NCBI RefSeq assembly: GCF_002879615.1
Contig: NZ_PNRF01000037.1
Location: 248,001 to 312,000, forward strand
Source: Billgrantia endophytica
Lineage (GTDB): Bacteria > Pseudomonadota > Gammaproteobacteria > Pseudomonadales > Halomonadaceae
Direction of reading: 5' to 3'
Length of the DNA stretch: 64,000 nucleotides
In this document: positions 47,121-55,421 of the stretch, piece by piece
Numbering within the stretch: position 1 is the first letter of the stretch
Layout: the number at the start of each line of letters is the position of its first letter
The notes under the pieces: generated by a model
Seen by the model: the letters and a program-made list of their open reading frames with translations, nothing else
What the model was told of the DNA's origin: nothing
Database searches by the model: none
Made by a program: the position numbers and the translations under genes

Positions 47121-48427
47121 CGCTTCGCCTCCCTCATGAGAACCTCGAAGGCCCGGGTGAAAAAATCGGCGTCGCCGAAGTTACCGGACTTCAGCGCCAG
47201 CGACAGCGGCGCCTCGTGGCCGGCCAGGGTCGCCTGGGTCCAGGGCACGCCGGGGGCAATCTGCTCGCCGATACGCATGGCGCGTACGCCCAGTGCCGAG
47301 ACCACGGCCCCGGCGCTTTCGCCACCCGCCACCACCAGCCGCCCCACACCTTCCTCGACCAGGGTCGAGGCCAGCGTGCTCAGAGCCGCTTCGACCAATG
47401 CTCCGGCCCGTTCGACACCAAGCGCCTGCTGCGCCTGCCCGACCCGTTCGGCATCGGCCGAGGCATACAGCAGTACCGGGCCGCCGCCTGCCAGCTCACG
47501 ACGGGCAAAGGCCAACGCCTCGGCCAGATGGGTGGCGCCTTCGGCCAGTGCCTGGGGGTCCAGCGCGAACCCGGGATGCCGTGCCAGAAAGTGGTCGACC
47601 TGAGACAGTGTCGCCTTCGAGCAACTCCCCGACAGCACCAGGGCACCGCCCGAGGCGGGTGCCAATAGCCCGGGACGGGTCACCTCGGCCAGCCAGCCCC
47701 GCCGCCGATACTGCTCCGGCAGCACCTGGCCCAGCCCGGAGCCACCGGTCACCAGGGGAAAGTCCACGACGGCTGCCGCCAGGGTTGCCAGGTCGGCTTC
47801 GTCCAGGGTGTCGCAGATCGCCTGACGAACCCCCTGCCGGGCCATGTCATCGAGGTGCCGGCGGGTCGCCTTGCTGCCCCGACTGATCACCGAGCGCGGC
47901 ACCAGGCCAACGGGATGCGCGCTCTGGCGCGCCAACACCCGGACCAGGTCGGCATCGCGCATCGGGGTGAGCGGATGGTGCTCCATGCCACTCTCGTTGA
48001 GCAGCCGGTCGCCCACGAACAGGTGGCCCTGATAGACCGTGCGCCCATTGATCGGAAAGGCCGGCACCATCACCGTCTGACGGGCGCCAAGACGCTTGGC
48101 CAGCGCATCGCTGACCGGGCCGATATTGCCCTCGTCGGTGGAATCGAAGGTGGAGCAGTACTTGAAGAAGAATTGGCGTGCGCCCCGGGCCTGCAGCCAC
48201 TCCAGTGCCGCCAGCGAATCGGCAACGGCCCTGTCCGCCGGACAGGAGCGGGACTTCAAGGCGATGACGACGGCATCGATGCCCCGGGAAGTATCGGTCA
48301 ACGGCCCCAGCGCCTGGTCGGGCACGCCGTTCAACTGCACGCAGCGCATGCCGCCGCGCACCAGGTTATTGGCCAGGTCGGTGGCGCCGGTGAAGTCGTC
48401 GGCGATGGCACCCAATACGATAGCCAC
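47117..48427 (-). CDS. otnK: 3-oxo-tetronate kinase OtnK (DUF1537)
   Basis: A 436-residue four-carbon acid-sugar kinase. The N-terminal domain starts GAIADDFTGATDLANNLV, the family signature for substrate binding. The C-terminal nucleotide domain includes LVVAGGESAGAVVSALG near residue 375. It phosphorylates 3-oxo-tetronate with ATP. It begins 2 bases after the ltnD stop. Confidence 0.92.
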   Translation of the reverse strand: MAIVLGAIADDFTGATDLANNLVRGGMRCVQLNGVPDQALGPLTDTSRGIDAVVIALKSRSCPADRAVADSLAALEWLQARGARQFFFKYCSTFDSTDEGNIGPVSDALAKRLGARQTVMVPAFPINGRTVYQGHLFVGDRLLNESGMEHHPLTPMRDADLVRVLARQSAHPVGLVPRSVISRGSKATRRHLDDMARQGVRQAICDTLDEADLATLAAAVVDFPLVTGGSGLGQVLPEQYRRRGWLAEVTRPGLLAPASGGALVLSGSCSKATLSQVDHFLARHPGFALDPQALAEGATHLAEALAFARRELAGGGPVLLYASADAERVGQAQQALGVERAGALVEAALSTLASTLVEEGVGRLVVAGGESAGAVVSALGVRAMRIGEQIAPGVPWTQATLAGHEAPLSLALKSGNFGDADFFTRAFEVLMREAKR

Positions 48428-48429
48428 CG

Positions 48430-49365
48430 TCAGGCCCCCTCCGCATCACCGGCCGCTCCCGGCAGGGTGATGCCCGACAGCCGCTGATAGACCTTGATGA
48501 CAGCCGAGTCGTCCTCCCTTCCGTAGCCGGCCCCCTTTGCGGCGGTGAACTGCTGCAGGGCGCTGGCGGCCACCGGTGTCGGCATGGCCAGTTCACGTCC
48601 CGTTTCATGGACGATATTCAGATCCTTGACGAAAATGTCGACGGCGGACAGCGGCGTATAGTCGCCGGCCAGAATGTGCGGCACGCGGTTCTCGAACATC
48701 CAGGAATTTCCCGCCGAATGGGTAATGACCTCATGGACGGTATCGGGATCGAGACCCATGCGGATACCCAGGGCCACCGCCTCCGCCGCCGCCGCGATAT
48801 GCACGCCGGCCAGCAGCTGATTGACCAGCTTCATGCCGGAGCCGGTCCCCGGCACATCTCCCAGCCGGTGGACAATGGCCGCCACGGCATCGAACACGGA
48901 CTCTGCCTTGGCGAAAGCCTCCGGGGAGCCCGACGCCATGACCGAGAGCTGTCCCGCCCTGGCCTTTACGGCACCGCCGCTGATCGGCGCGTCGAGCATC
49001 TCGAGGCCAGCGGCCGACAAGCGTTCACCAAGCCTGCGGGCCACGCTCGGCGCCACGGTGGCGCACTGGATCACCAGGCCGCCTGGAGCCATCCGCCCCG
49101 CCAGGCCATGGTCACCGAACAGCACCTGCTCGACCTGATCGGCATTGACCACGACCACCAGTACCACATCACAGCGTTCGGCCAGTTCGGCGGGCGACGC
49201 AACGCTTTGCCCCCCACTTCGCTCGAAGCGTTGGCGTGCCGGCTCGCTCACATCGCAGCCGATGACGTTCGCCCCCCTCTCCAGCAGGACCATCGCCGCC
49301 CCCATGCCCATGGCCCCAAGGCCGATCACACCCACTCGTGGTCCGCTTGCCGACGTGTCATTCAC
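48430..49365 (-). CDS. ltnD: L-threonate dehydrogenase LtnD
   Basis: A 311-residue beta-hydroxyacid dehydrogenase. The NAD motif is GVIGLGAMGMGAAMVLL, the substrate motif is DAPISGGAVKARAG, the catalytic Lys is in GSGMKLVNQLL (about 180), and the C-terminal DIFVKDLNIVHETG is typical. First gene of the operon; it oxidises L-threonate to 2-oxo-tetronate. AGGAGG lies upstream of the ATG and directly abuts an operator-like repeat, so repression could also mask translation initiation or the transcription start. Confidence 0.9.
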   Translation of the reverse strand: MNDTSASGPRVGVIGLGAMGMGAAMVLLERGANVIGCDVSEPARQRFERSGGQSVASPAELAERCDVVLVVVVNADQVEQVLFGDHGLAGRMAPGGLVIQCATVAPSVARRLGERLSAAGLEMLDAPISGGAVKARAGQLSVMASGSPEAFAKAESVFDAVAAIVHRLGDVPGTGSGMKLVNQLLAGVHIAAAAEAVALGIRMGLDPDTVHEVITHSAGNSWMFENRVPHILAGDYTPLSAVDIFVKDLNIVHETGRELAMPTPVAASALQQFTAAKGAGYGREDDSAVIKVYQRLSGITLPGAAGDAEGA

Positions 49366-49376
49366 TTGTCGCCTCC

Positions 49377-49404
49377 TGTTAGCGCTACCATGTTAGCGCT
49401 AACA
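49377..49404. promoter_or_regulatory. Tandem 14-bp LacI-type operators
   Basis: TGTTAGCGCTAACA (49391-49404) is a perfect palindrome with the central CG typical of LacI-family sites. It is directly preceded by a near copy, TGTTAGCGCTACCA (49377-49390). They lie between ltnD and the LacI regulator gene and abut the ltnD ribosome site. They are the probable binding sites of that regulator, controlling both directions. Confidence 0.75.
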
Positions 49405-49459
49405 TAGTTTTAGATGATCGCCAGAGCCGCAGCAAGGAAAGTGCCCAGGAGTACGACTA

Positions 49460-50491
49460 ATGTCGGACAAGAGAAAAACGACACGCCGCCGCCGCGGATC
49501 GGAACAGCCCACCCTGCAACAGGTGGCGGACGCCGCCGGTGTCTCGGCCATTACCGTGTCACGTGCGCTGAATACCCCCGAGCGCGTCAATGCCGAAACG
49601 AGGGTCAAGGTGCTCGCCACCGTCGAGCGCCTAGGGTATGTACCGAACCTGGTGGCCGGAAGCCTTGCCTCGTCACGCTCGCGCTTTATCGCGGTGATCG
49701 TGCCCTCACTGGCCAACGCCGTCTTCATCGAGGTGATCCAGGGGCTACAGGACACCTTCGAGCGTCAGGGCTACCAGATCCTGCTCGGCAACACCGACTA
49801 CAACATCGAGCGTGAATACCAGCTGATACGCACCTTTCTTGGCTGGTCCTGCTCGGCACTGGTCACCGCCGGCCTGCGCCACAGCGAAGCCTGCCGTAGC
49901 CTGCTCGGCAACTGGGACAAGCCGATCATGGAAGTCATGGAGCTGGGAGACGCCCTCGACCTGAACGTCGGCCTGGACCACCACGAAGCCGGACGCTGCA
50001 TGGCGAGGCATCTGCTGGGGCAAGACTACCGGTCCATCGTCTACGTGGGCGCCTGCCTGGACCGGGACTACCGGGCCAGAATGCGGTTCGAGGGGCATCG
50101 CGAGGTGCTGCAGGCAGCAGGGCTGGCAGCGCCGATGATAGAGCTGGACCAGTTGGGCAGCCTCGACGCCGGGGCTGCCGGACTGGAACAGGTGCTGGAC
50201 ACCTGCCCCGGTGCCCATGCCATCCATTTCGCCAATGACGACCTGGCAGCCGGCGCGCTGCTGCGGGCACGGCGACTCGGCCTGACGATCCCGGGCGACA
50301 TCGCCATCGCCGGCTTCAACGGACTGCCCCTGGGCCAGCATGTCACCCCGAGGCTGACCACCATACGCTCTCCCCGCGAGGACATGGGAAGACTGGCGGC
50401 CGAGGAGGTGTTGAAACGCCTCGACGCCAAGCGGGTGACGCGACGGCAGCACGACGTGGGTTTCGAGCTGCTGATCGGTGGCAGCACCTGA
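49460..50491 (+). CDS. LacI-family transcriptional regulator
   Basis: A 343-residue repressor. The helix-turn-helix and hinge occupy residues about 17-70 (TLQQVADAAGVSAITVSRALN, then GYVPNLVAGSLAS). The periplasmic-binding-fold effector domain begins RFIAVIVPSLANAVF. It is divergent from the C4 acid-sugar operon with two operator-like repeats between them. The likely inducer is a pathway acid such as threonate, erythronate or an oxo-tetronate. Confidence 0.9.
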   Translation: MSDKRKTTRRRRGSEQPTLQQVADAAGVSAITVSRALNTPERVNAETRVKVLATVERLGYVPNLVAGSLASSRSRFIAVIVPSLANAVFIEVIQGLQDTFERQGYQILLGNTDYNIEREYQLIRTFLGWSCSALVTAGLRHSEACRSLLGNWDKPIMEVMELGDALDLNVGLDHHEAGRCMARHLLGQDYRSIVYVGACLDRDYRARMRFEGHREVLQAAGLAAPMIELDQLGSLDAGAAGLEQVLDTCPGAHAIHFANDDLAAGALLRARRLGLTIPGDIAIAGFNGLPLGQHVTPRLTTIRSPREDMGRLAAEEVLKRLDAKRVTRRQHDVGFELLIGGST

Positions 50492-50522
50492 TAGCGTGCC
50501 GACGGCCGCCTCCGCCAAGCGA

Positions 50523-51431
50523 CTAGCGCGCCGGCACCCGTCCCGGCATCTCTTGTTCGAGAAAGTCGACGAAGGCACGAAGGCGAGCCGGCACGTGGCG
50601 GCGTTGCTGATAGACGGCATGAAAATCGGCACAGACTCCCTGCCACTCGGGCAGCAGTTCGATCAGGGCGCCGCTGGCCAGATACTCGTGAATATCCCAC
50701 CAGGAGCGCAGGACGATGCCGTGTCCGTCCAGCGCCAGCCCCACGATCACCTCCCCGTCGTTACTGGCCAGGGGTCCCGCCACCTTGACCGATTGCTCCT
50801 GGCCACCACCGCGACGCTGGAATCGCCACACCGCGTAGTCGCTGTCGTTCTCGCGCAATACCAGGCAGGCGTGCGTGCCGAGATCGGCGGGGCCTGCCAG
50901 CGGCGGCATGCGCGCCACGTAGTCGGGTGAGGCGCACAGCACCCGGCGGTTGGCCAGGATACGCCGCGCTATCAGCCGGGAATCGGGCGGTTCTCCCACC
51001 CGAACGCCGATGTCGAACCCCTGGTCCCCCAGGCTCAGCGGGTAGTTGCTCAGTTCCAGCACGCCCTCGACGCCGGGGTATCGTGAACAGAAGGCCGAGA
51101 GCAGCGGCGCCACGTGGTGCCTGCCGAAGCCGAAGGTGGCATTGACCCGCAGCGGCCCGGAGAGAGCCGCCTGCTGTTCGCCCAGGGCCTCTTCCAACTC
51201 GGCCAGCTCCTCGAGGATCGCCGCCCCGCGCTCCAGGTAGCGCTCCCCCTCGGCGGTGAGGGCCAGGCTTCGCGTGGTGCGGCTGGCGAGTTCCACGCCG
51301 AGACGCGCCTCCAGCAGCTTGAGCCGCTTGCTGACCGCCGACAGCGACAGCCCCAGCTCCCGGGCCGCGGCGGTAAGGCTGCCGGTACGCGCCAGCCGCT
51401 GAAAGAAGGCCAGGTCATCGAGCTGCGCCAT
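50523..51431 (-). CDS. LysR-family regulator (DmlR-like)
   Basis: A 302-residue regulator. The helix-turn-helix is SLTAAARELGLSLSAVSKRLKLLE (about 18-41). The effector domain has GFGRHHVAPLLSAF and LSLGDQGFDIGVRVGE, resembling the D-malate activator DmlR group. It is divergent from the dehalogenase-like and DmlA-like genes and so is their likely regulator. Confidence 0.86.
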   Translation of the reverse strand: MAQLDDLAFFQRLARTGSLTAAARELGLSLSAVSKRLKLLEARLGVELASRTTRSLALTAEGERYLERGAAILEELAELEEALGEQQAALSGPLRVNATFGFGRHHVAPLLSAFCSRYPGVEGVLELSNYPLSLGDQGFDIGVRVGEPPDSRLIARRILANRRVLCASPDYVARMPPLAGPADLGTHACLVLRENDSDYAVWRFQRRGGGQEQSVKVAGPLASNDGEVIVGLALDGHGIVLRSWWDIHEYLASGALIELLPEWQGVCADFHAVYQQRRHVPARLRAFVDFLEQEMPGRVPAR

Positions 51432-51562
51432 GTTTTCTCCACTTCAATTCAACAATACCTTGCCATTCAGCCTGATTATTCTTTCCCTGCCAATGGCTAG
51501 ACTGTCACCCAGCCATCGTGAGTCGAGCCCTTGTGACTCGACCGGATAAAGGAGCAGGTGCC

Positions 51563-52444
51563 ATGTTCGAGGGGTTTCGATCATTCGAGATCGATCATGA
51601 CGGTATCCGCATTCCCGGCCGCATCGGCGGCTCGGGTCCGCCACTGCTGCTGCTGCACGGCCACCCCCAGAGCCATGTGATCTGGCATCGCCTGGCGGAG
51701 CCGCTGGCGCGGCACTATACGGTGGTGGCAACCGACCTGCGCGGCTACGGCGACGCGTCCAAGCCACCCGGCGAAGCCGACCACGCCAACTACAGCAAGC
51801 GAGCCATGGCGGCCGATCAGGTCGCGGTGATGCGCGAACTGGGCTTCGAGCGCTTCTTCCTGTGCGGCCACGACCGTGGCGGCCGGGTCGCCCACCGCCT
51901 GGTGATGGATCATCCCGAGTCGGTCGAGAAGCTGATGCTGCTCGATATCGCCCCCACCCTGGCGATGTACGAGAAAACCGACCGTACCTTCGCCACCGCC
52001 TACTTCCACTGGTTCTTCCTGATCCAGCCGGCACCGCTGCCGGAAACCCTGATCGAAGCCTCCCCGGCCAACTACGTCACCCGCACCATGGGCGGGCGCC
52101 ACGCCAATCTGGATGCATTCGAGCCGGCGGCCATCGCCGAATACCAGCGCTGCCTGGCCCGACCCGGTTCCGCCCATGCACTGTGCGAGGACTATCGTGC
52201 CTCCAATACCATCGACCTGGAGCACGACCGCGCCGACCGCGAGGCAGGGCGGCGCATCGCCTGCCCCGTGCGGGTACTGTGGGGACGGCACGGCATCATC
52301 GAGCGCTGCTTCGATCCGTTGGCCGAATGGCGTGCCGTCGCCGACCAGGCCGACGGCGAGGCGCTGCCCTGCGGCCACTATATTCCCGAGGAAGCGCCGG
52401 ATGTGCTACACGACCACATCCTCCAATTCATGAAAACGGCATGA
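51563..52444 (+). CDS. Alpha/beta hydrolase, fluoroacetate/haloacetate dehalogenase-like
   Basis: A 293-residue hydrolase. The oxyanion region is LLLLHGHPQS. The nucleophile is Asp104 in GHDRGGR, followed by Arg105 and Arg108, the carboxylate-binding pair of fluoroacetate dehalogenases. His149-Trp150 in YFHWFF matches their halide pocket, and the catalytic His272 is in CGHYIPEEAP. All key residues of that family are therefore present, so hydrolysis of a haloacetate to glycolate is plausible. The start at 51563 follows AAAGGAG. It precedes the DmlA-like gene by 10 bases. Confidence 0.85.
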   Translation: MFEGFRSFEIDHDGIRIPGRIGGSGPPLLLLHGHPQSHVIWHRLAEPLARHYTVVATDLRGYGDASKPPGEADHANYSKRAMAADQVAVMRELGFERFFLCGHDRGGRVAHRLVMDHPESVEKLMLLDIAPTLAMYEKTDRTFATAYFHWFFLIQPAPLPETLIEASPANYVTRTMGGRHANLDAFEPAAIAEYQRCLARPGSAHALCEDYRASNTIDLEHDRADREAGRRIACPVRVLWGRHGIIERCFDPLAEWRAVADQADGEALPCGHYIPEEAPDVLHDHILQFMKTA

Positions 52445-52454
52445 GGAACTGACC

Positions 52455-53531
52455 ATGACCCATCGTATCGCCGTCATACCCGGTGACGGCATCGGCAACG
52501 AAGTGATGCCCGAAGGCCTGCGCGCGCTGGAGGCAGCCGCCAGCCGGTTCGGCATCGACCTTGCCCTGGAGCATTTCGATTTCGCCTGCTGCGATTACTA
52601 CGAGAAGCACGGCCAGATGATGCCCGACGACTGGTTCGACCAGCTCAAGGACTTCGATGCCATCTTCTACGGGGCGGTGGGCTGGCCGGCAACCGTTCCG
52701 GACCATGTCTCCCTGTGGGGCTCGCTGCTGCAGTTCCGCCGCCAGTTCGACCAGTACATCAACCTGCGCCCCTGCAAGCTGCTGCCGGGCATCAAGAGCC
52801 CCCTGGCCGATCGCAAGCCCGGCGATATCGACTTCTACGTGGTCCGCGAGAACACCGAGGGCGAGTACTCCAGCGTCGGCGGGAAAATGTTCGAGGGAAC
52901 CGAACGTGAGGTGGTCATCCAGGAGACCGTGATGACGCGCTACGGCACCGACCGGGTGCTGAAGTACGCCTTCGACCTGGCGGCCTCCCGCCCCAGAAAA
53001 AAGCTGACCTCGGCCACCAAGTCCAACGGCATCGCCATCACCATGCCCTGGTGGGACGAGCGGGTCGTCGCCATGTCGGGCCACTATCCCGAGGTGAGCG
53101 TCGACAAGTTCCATATCGATATCCTGACCGCCAACTTCGTCATGCATCCCGACTGGTTCGACGTGGTGGTGGCCAGCAACCTGTTCGGCGACATCCTTTC
53201 CGACCTGGGCCCGGCCTGCACCGGTACCATCGGCGTGGCGCCCTCGGCCAACATCAATCCGGAGGGCAGGTTCCCCAGCCTGTTCGAGCCGGTTCATGGC
53301 AGCGCCCCGGACATCGCCGGCAAGGGCATCGCCAACCCCATCGGCCAGATCTGGTCCGGCGCCATGATGCTCGAGCACCTGGGCCACAAGGAGGCCGCCG
53401 ATGCCATCGTAGAAGCCTTCGAGTCGGTGCTGAGCGAGGGCGACACGGCACTGATGACGCAGGATGTCCGGGGCACCGGCACCACCGAGTCGCTGGGACG
53501 CGCCATCGCAAGGCGTATTGCCACTTGTTGA
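52455..53531 (+). CDS. Tartrate / D-malate dehydrogenase (DmlA/TtuC family)
   Basis: A 358-residue NAD-dependent decarboxylating dehydrogenase of the isopropylmalate/isocitrate fold. It has IAVIPGDGIGNEV at the N-terminus, the substrate motif VRENTEGEYSSVGG with metal-site neighbours, the catalytic Lys in VSVDKFHIDILTANFV, and DILSDLGPACTGTIGVAPSANINP. It oxidises D-malate or tartrate to pyruvate or oxaloglycolate products. Being paired with a dehalogenase under a DmlR-like regulator is unusual and may indicate a combined two-carbon/four-carbon acid pathway. Confidence 0.92.
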   Translation: MTHRIAVIPGDGIGNEVMPEGLRALEAAASRFGIDLALEHFDFACCDYYEKHGQMMPDDWFDQLKDFDAIFYGAVGWPATVPDHVSLWGSLLQFRRQFDQYINLRPCKLLPGIKSPLADRKPGDIDFYVVRENTEGEYSSVGGKMFEGTEREVVIQETVMTRYGTDRVLKYAFDLAASRPRKKLTSATKSNGIAITMPWWDERVVAMSGHYPEVSVDKFHIDILTANFVMHPDWFDVVVASNLFGDILSDLGPACTGTIGVAPSANINPEGRFPSLFEPVHGSAPDIAGKGIANPIGQIWSGAMMLEHLGHKEAADAIVEAFESVLSEGDTALMTQDVRGTGTTESLGRAIARRIATC

Positions 53532-53539
53532 CCATCCGA

Positions 53540-53553
53540 TTGATATGAGTCAA
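53540..53553. promoter_or_regulatory. FNR/Anr-like box TTGAT-ATGA-GTCAA
   Basis: It has nine of ten consensus bases of TTGAT-N4-ATCAA, 8 bases after the DmlA-like stop and 96 bp before the sulfide oxidoreductase start. It may add oxygen control to that gene. It could be chance. Confidence 0.3.
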
Positions 53554-53598
53554 ATAGCGGCGCGATAGCGGAGGCACCAGACTGTAGGAGCGGATAGA

Positions 53599-53614
53599 GT
53601 TATATCGATATAAC
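53599..53614. promoter_or_regulatory. 16-bp perfect palindrome upstream of sulfide:quinone oxidoreductase
   Basis: GTTATATC-GATATAAC is a perfect palindrome 35 bp upstream of the ATG. AT-rich dyads like this are typical of ArsR-family sulfide or metal sensors (BigR/SqrR type). No such regulator gene is in the window. It is a probable repressor site for the sulfide gene pair. Confidence 0.6.
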
Positions 53615-53648
53615 CATAATAGCGTCGATATACGCAGGAGCCTCCGCC

Positions 53649-55037
53649 ATGCCCCAACACCCTCTCGATCCGGTACGCCTGGATCGCCGCCGGCTTCTCC
53701 AATGGAGCGCCTGCGCCACCGGCTTGCTGTTCTCCGCGGGACTCCAAGCCAGGGCCCAGTCGTCCAACGCGCGCATCGTCATCGTCGGTGGCGGTGCCGC
53801 CGGCATGGCCATGGCCAACCGCCTGTCACGCCGCCTGGACGGTGCTCGCATCACTCTGATCGAACCGCGCGAGGTGCACCACTATCAGCCAGGCTGGACT
53901 CTCGTCGCCTCCGGAGTCTGGCGGCCGGAGAAGACCATGCGTTCCAACGCACGCTTCGTACCCGGCGGTGTCGACTGGGTTCGCCAGCCCGCCGCCGGCA
54001 TCGATGCCCCCGGTCGCCAGGTCGAGCTCAGCGACGGCACCCGCCTCGACTATGACTATCTGGTGGTGGCCACCGGCCTGCAGCTCAACTATCACCTGAT
54101 CGACGGCATGTCGCCCGAACTGGTCGGCACCCATGGCATCGGCAGCGTCTATGCCAGCATCGAGGGCGCGGCCCGCACCCGCGATACCATCGATGCCTGG
54201 ATCGCCCAAGGCCAGGGCAAAGGCATCTTCACCGCGGCCCCCACCCCGGTGAAGTGTGCCGGCGCTCCGCTGAAGATGACCTTTACCACGCTGTCACGCC
54301 TGGAAGCCAGCGGCCGACGCAACGACTTCCAGGTCGATTTCCTGGCACCCGGCGACGCGCTGTTCTCGCAGCCGTGGGTCGATGACTTCGTCAAGCAGCG
54401 CTTCGACGAGCAGGGTGTCACTCGCCGCCATCACTATCGCCTTTCCGCCATCGACCCTCGGGCACGCGAAGCGGAATTCACCTTCGTCGGGCCGGACAGC
54501 GAGTTCACCTCGCACCATGAACTGCGCGAGGCGGAATTCTCCCGCGAGGACGGCCGAACAGTGGTCACCGACTATGATTTCATCCACGTGGTGCCACCGA
54601 TGAGCGCGCCGGACTTCATCAAAACCAGCGACCTGGTCGCCCGGGACGGCCCCTTCCGCGGTGAATGGCTGGACGTGGATATCCACACCCTGCAGCACAA
54701 CCGATATCCGGATGTATTCGGCATCGGCGATGTGATCGGCGCACCGATCAACAAGACCGCGGCCAGCGTCAAGGCTCAGGCCCCGGTGGTCGAGGCCAAC
54801 CTGATGGCGCAGATGCAAGGCCAAACGCTGCCAGCCCGCCATAACGGTTATACCTCCTGTCCGATGATCACGGGCATCGGCAAGGCCATGCTGGTGGAGT
54901 TCGGCTACGACGACAACTTCGCCTTTCTGCCCTCCTTTCCCTTTATCGACCCCAAGGACGAGTCGTGGGTGGCCTGGGTAATGAAGGACCGCATGCTGCA
55001 GCCCGCCTACTATGCGGTATTGGAAGGCCAGGCCTGA
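53649..55037 (+). CDS. Tat-exported sulfide:quinone oxidoreductase-like flavoprotein
   Basis: A 462-residue FAD protein. A twin-arginine signal is visible at residues 12-36 (DRRRLLQWS, hydrophobic stretch, ARAQ), so export in folded form is expected. The FAD motif VIVGGGAAGMAMAN is at 45-57. Redox Cys203 in TPVKCAGAP and Cys404 in YTSCPM match the active pair of type II sulfide:quinone oxidoreductases. The FAD-site GIGDVIGAP is near residue 358. It should oxidise sulfide and pass electrons to quinone. A Tat signal is uncommon in this type and would put the enzyme on the periplasmic face. AGGAG lies upstream of the ATG. Confidence 0.85.
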   Translation: MPQHPLDPVRLDRRRLLQWSACATGLLFSAGLQARAQSSNARIVIVGGGAAGMAMANRLSRRLDGARITLIEPREVHHYQPGWTLVASGVWRPEKTMRSNARFVPGGVDWVRQPAAGIDAPGRQVELSDGTRLDYDYLVVATGLQLNYHLIDGMSPELVGTHGIGSVYASIEGAARTRDTIDAWIAQGQGKGIFTAAPTPVKCAGAPLKMTFTTLSRLEASGRRNDFQVDFLAPGDALFSQPWVDDFVKQRFDEQGVTRRHHYRLSAIDPRAREAEFTFVGPDSEFTSHHELREAEFSREDGRTVVTDYDFIHVVPPMSAPDFIKTSDLVARDGPFRGEWLDVDIHTLQHNRYPDVFGIGDVIGAPINKTAASVKAQAPVVEANLMAQMQGQTLPARHNGYTSCPMITGIGKAMLVEFGYDDNFAFLPSFPFIDPKDESWVAWVMKDRMLQPAYYAVLEGQA

Positions 55038-55048
55038 GGAGACGCGAC

Positions 55049-55396
55049 ATGACATTTTCCGGCGCATTGACCATTCTGATGTACGCCTTGACCCCATTCC
55101 TGTGGCCGATTGCCGCTGGCGTGGTGGCATTGGTGGTCGTCCACCTGCTGGCCCGGCTGCGCGGCTACCGGATGATGGCATACCGCTGCCCGGGAGCCAG
55201 CCTGGCCGCCATGGCGGCGGGAGTATCCGCACTGTGGTGGATCCCGGCCTTCACTCATTCCCGGCTGGCCTATGTCAGCAGCGTCTTCGACTGGGTCGCC
55301 ATGATCGCCGCCATCATCGGCATGTCCCTGGTCGTCTGGCTGGCGCTGCACCCGTTCAGCTATCTGTTGCGAGGACGGCGGTCTCGTTTCCTCTGA
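55049..55396 (+). CDS. Small integral membrane protein next to sulfide:quinone oxidoreductase
   Basis: A 115-residue protein with three clear hydrophobic segments (about 10-36, 50-68, 80-102) and basic ends (RLRGYR, RGRRSRFL). It was not recognised as a named family. TGAGGAGACGCGAC couples it to the stop of the oxidoreductase gene 11 bases upstream. It may anchor the exported flavoprotein or help deliver electrons to quinone. The role is inferred only from adjacency. Confidence 0.75.
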   Translation: MTFSGALTILMYALTPFLWPIAAGVVALVVVHLLARLRGYRMMAYRCPGASLAAMAAGVSALWWIPAFTHSRLAYVSSVFDWVAMIAAIIGMSLVVWLALHPFSYLLRGRRSRFL

Positions 55397-55421
55397 CCTT
55401 CTCCACCTGATATGATCCAGG

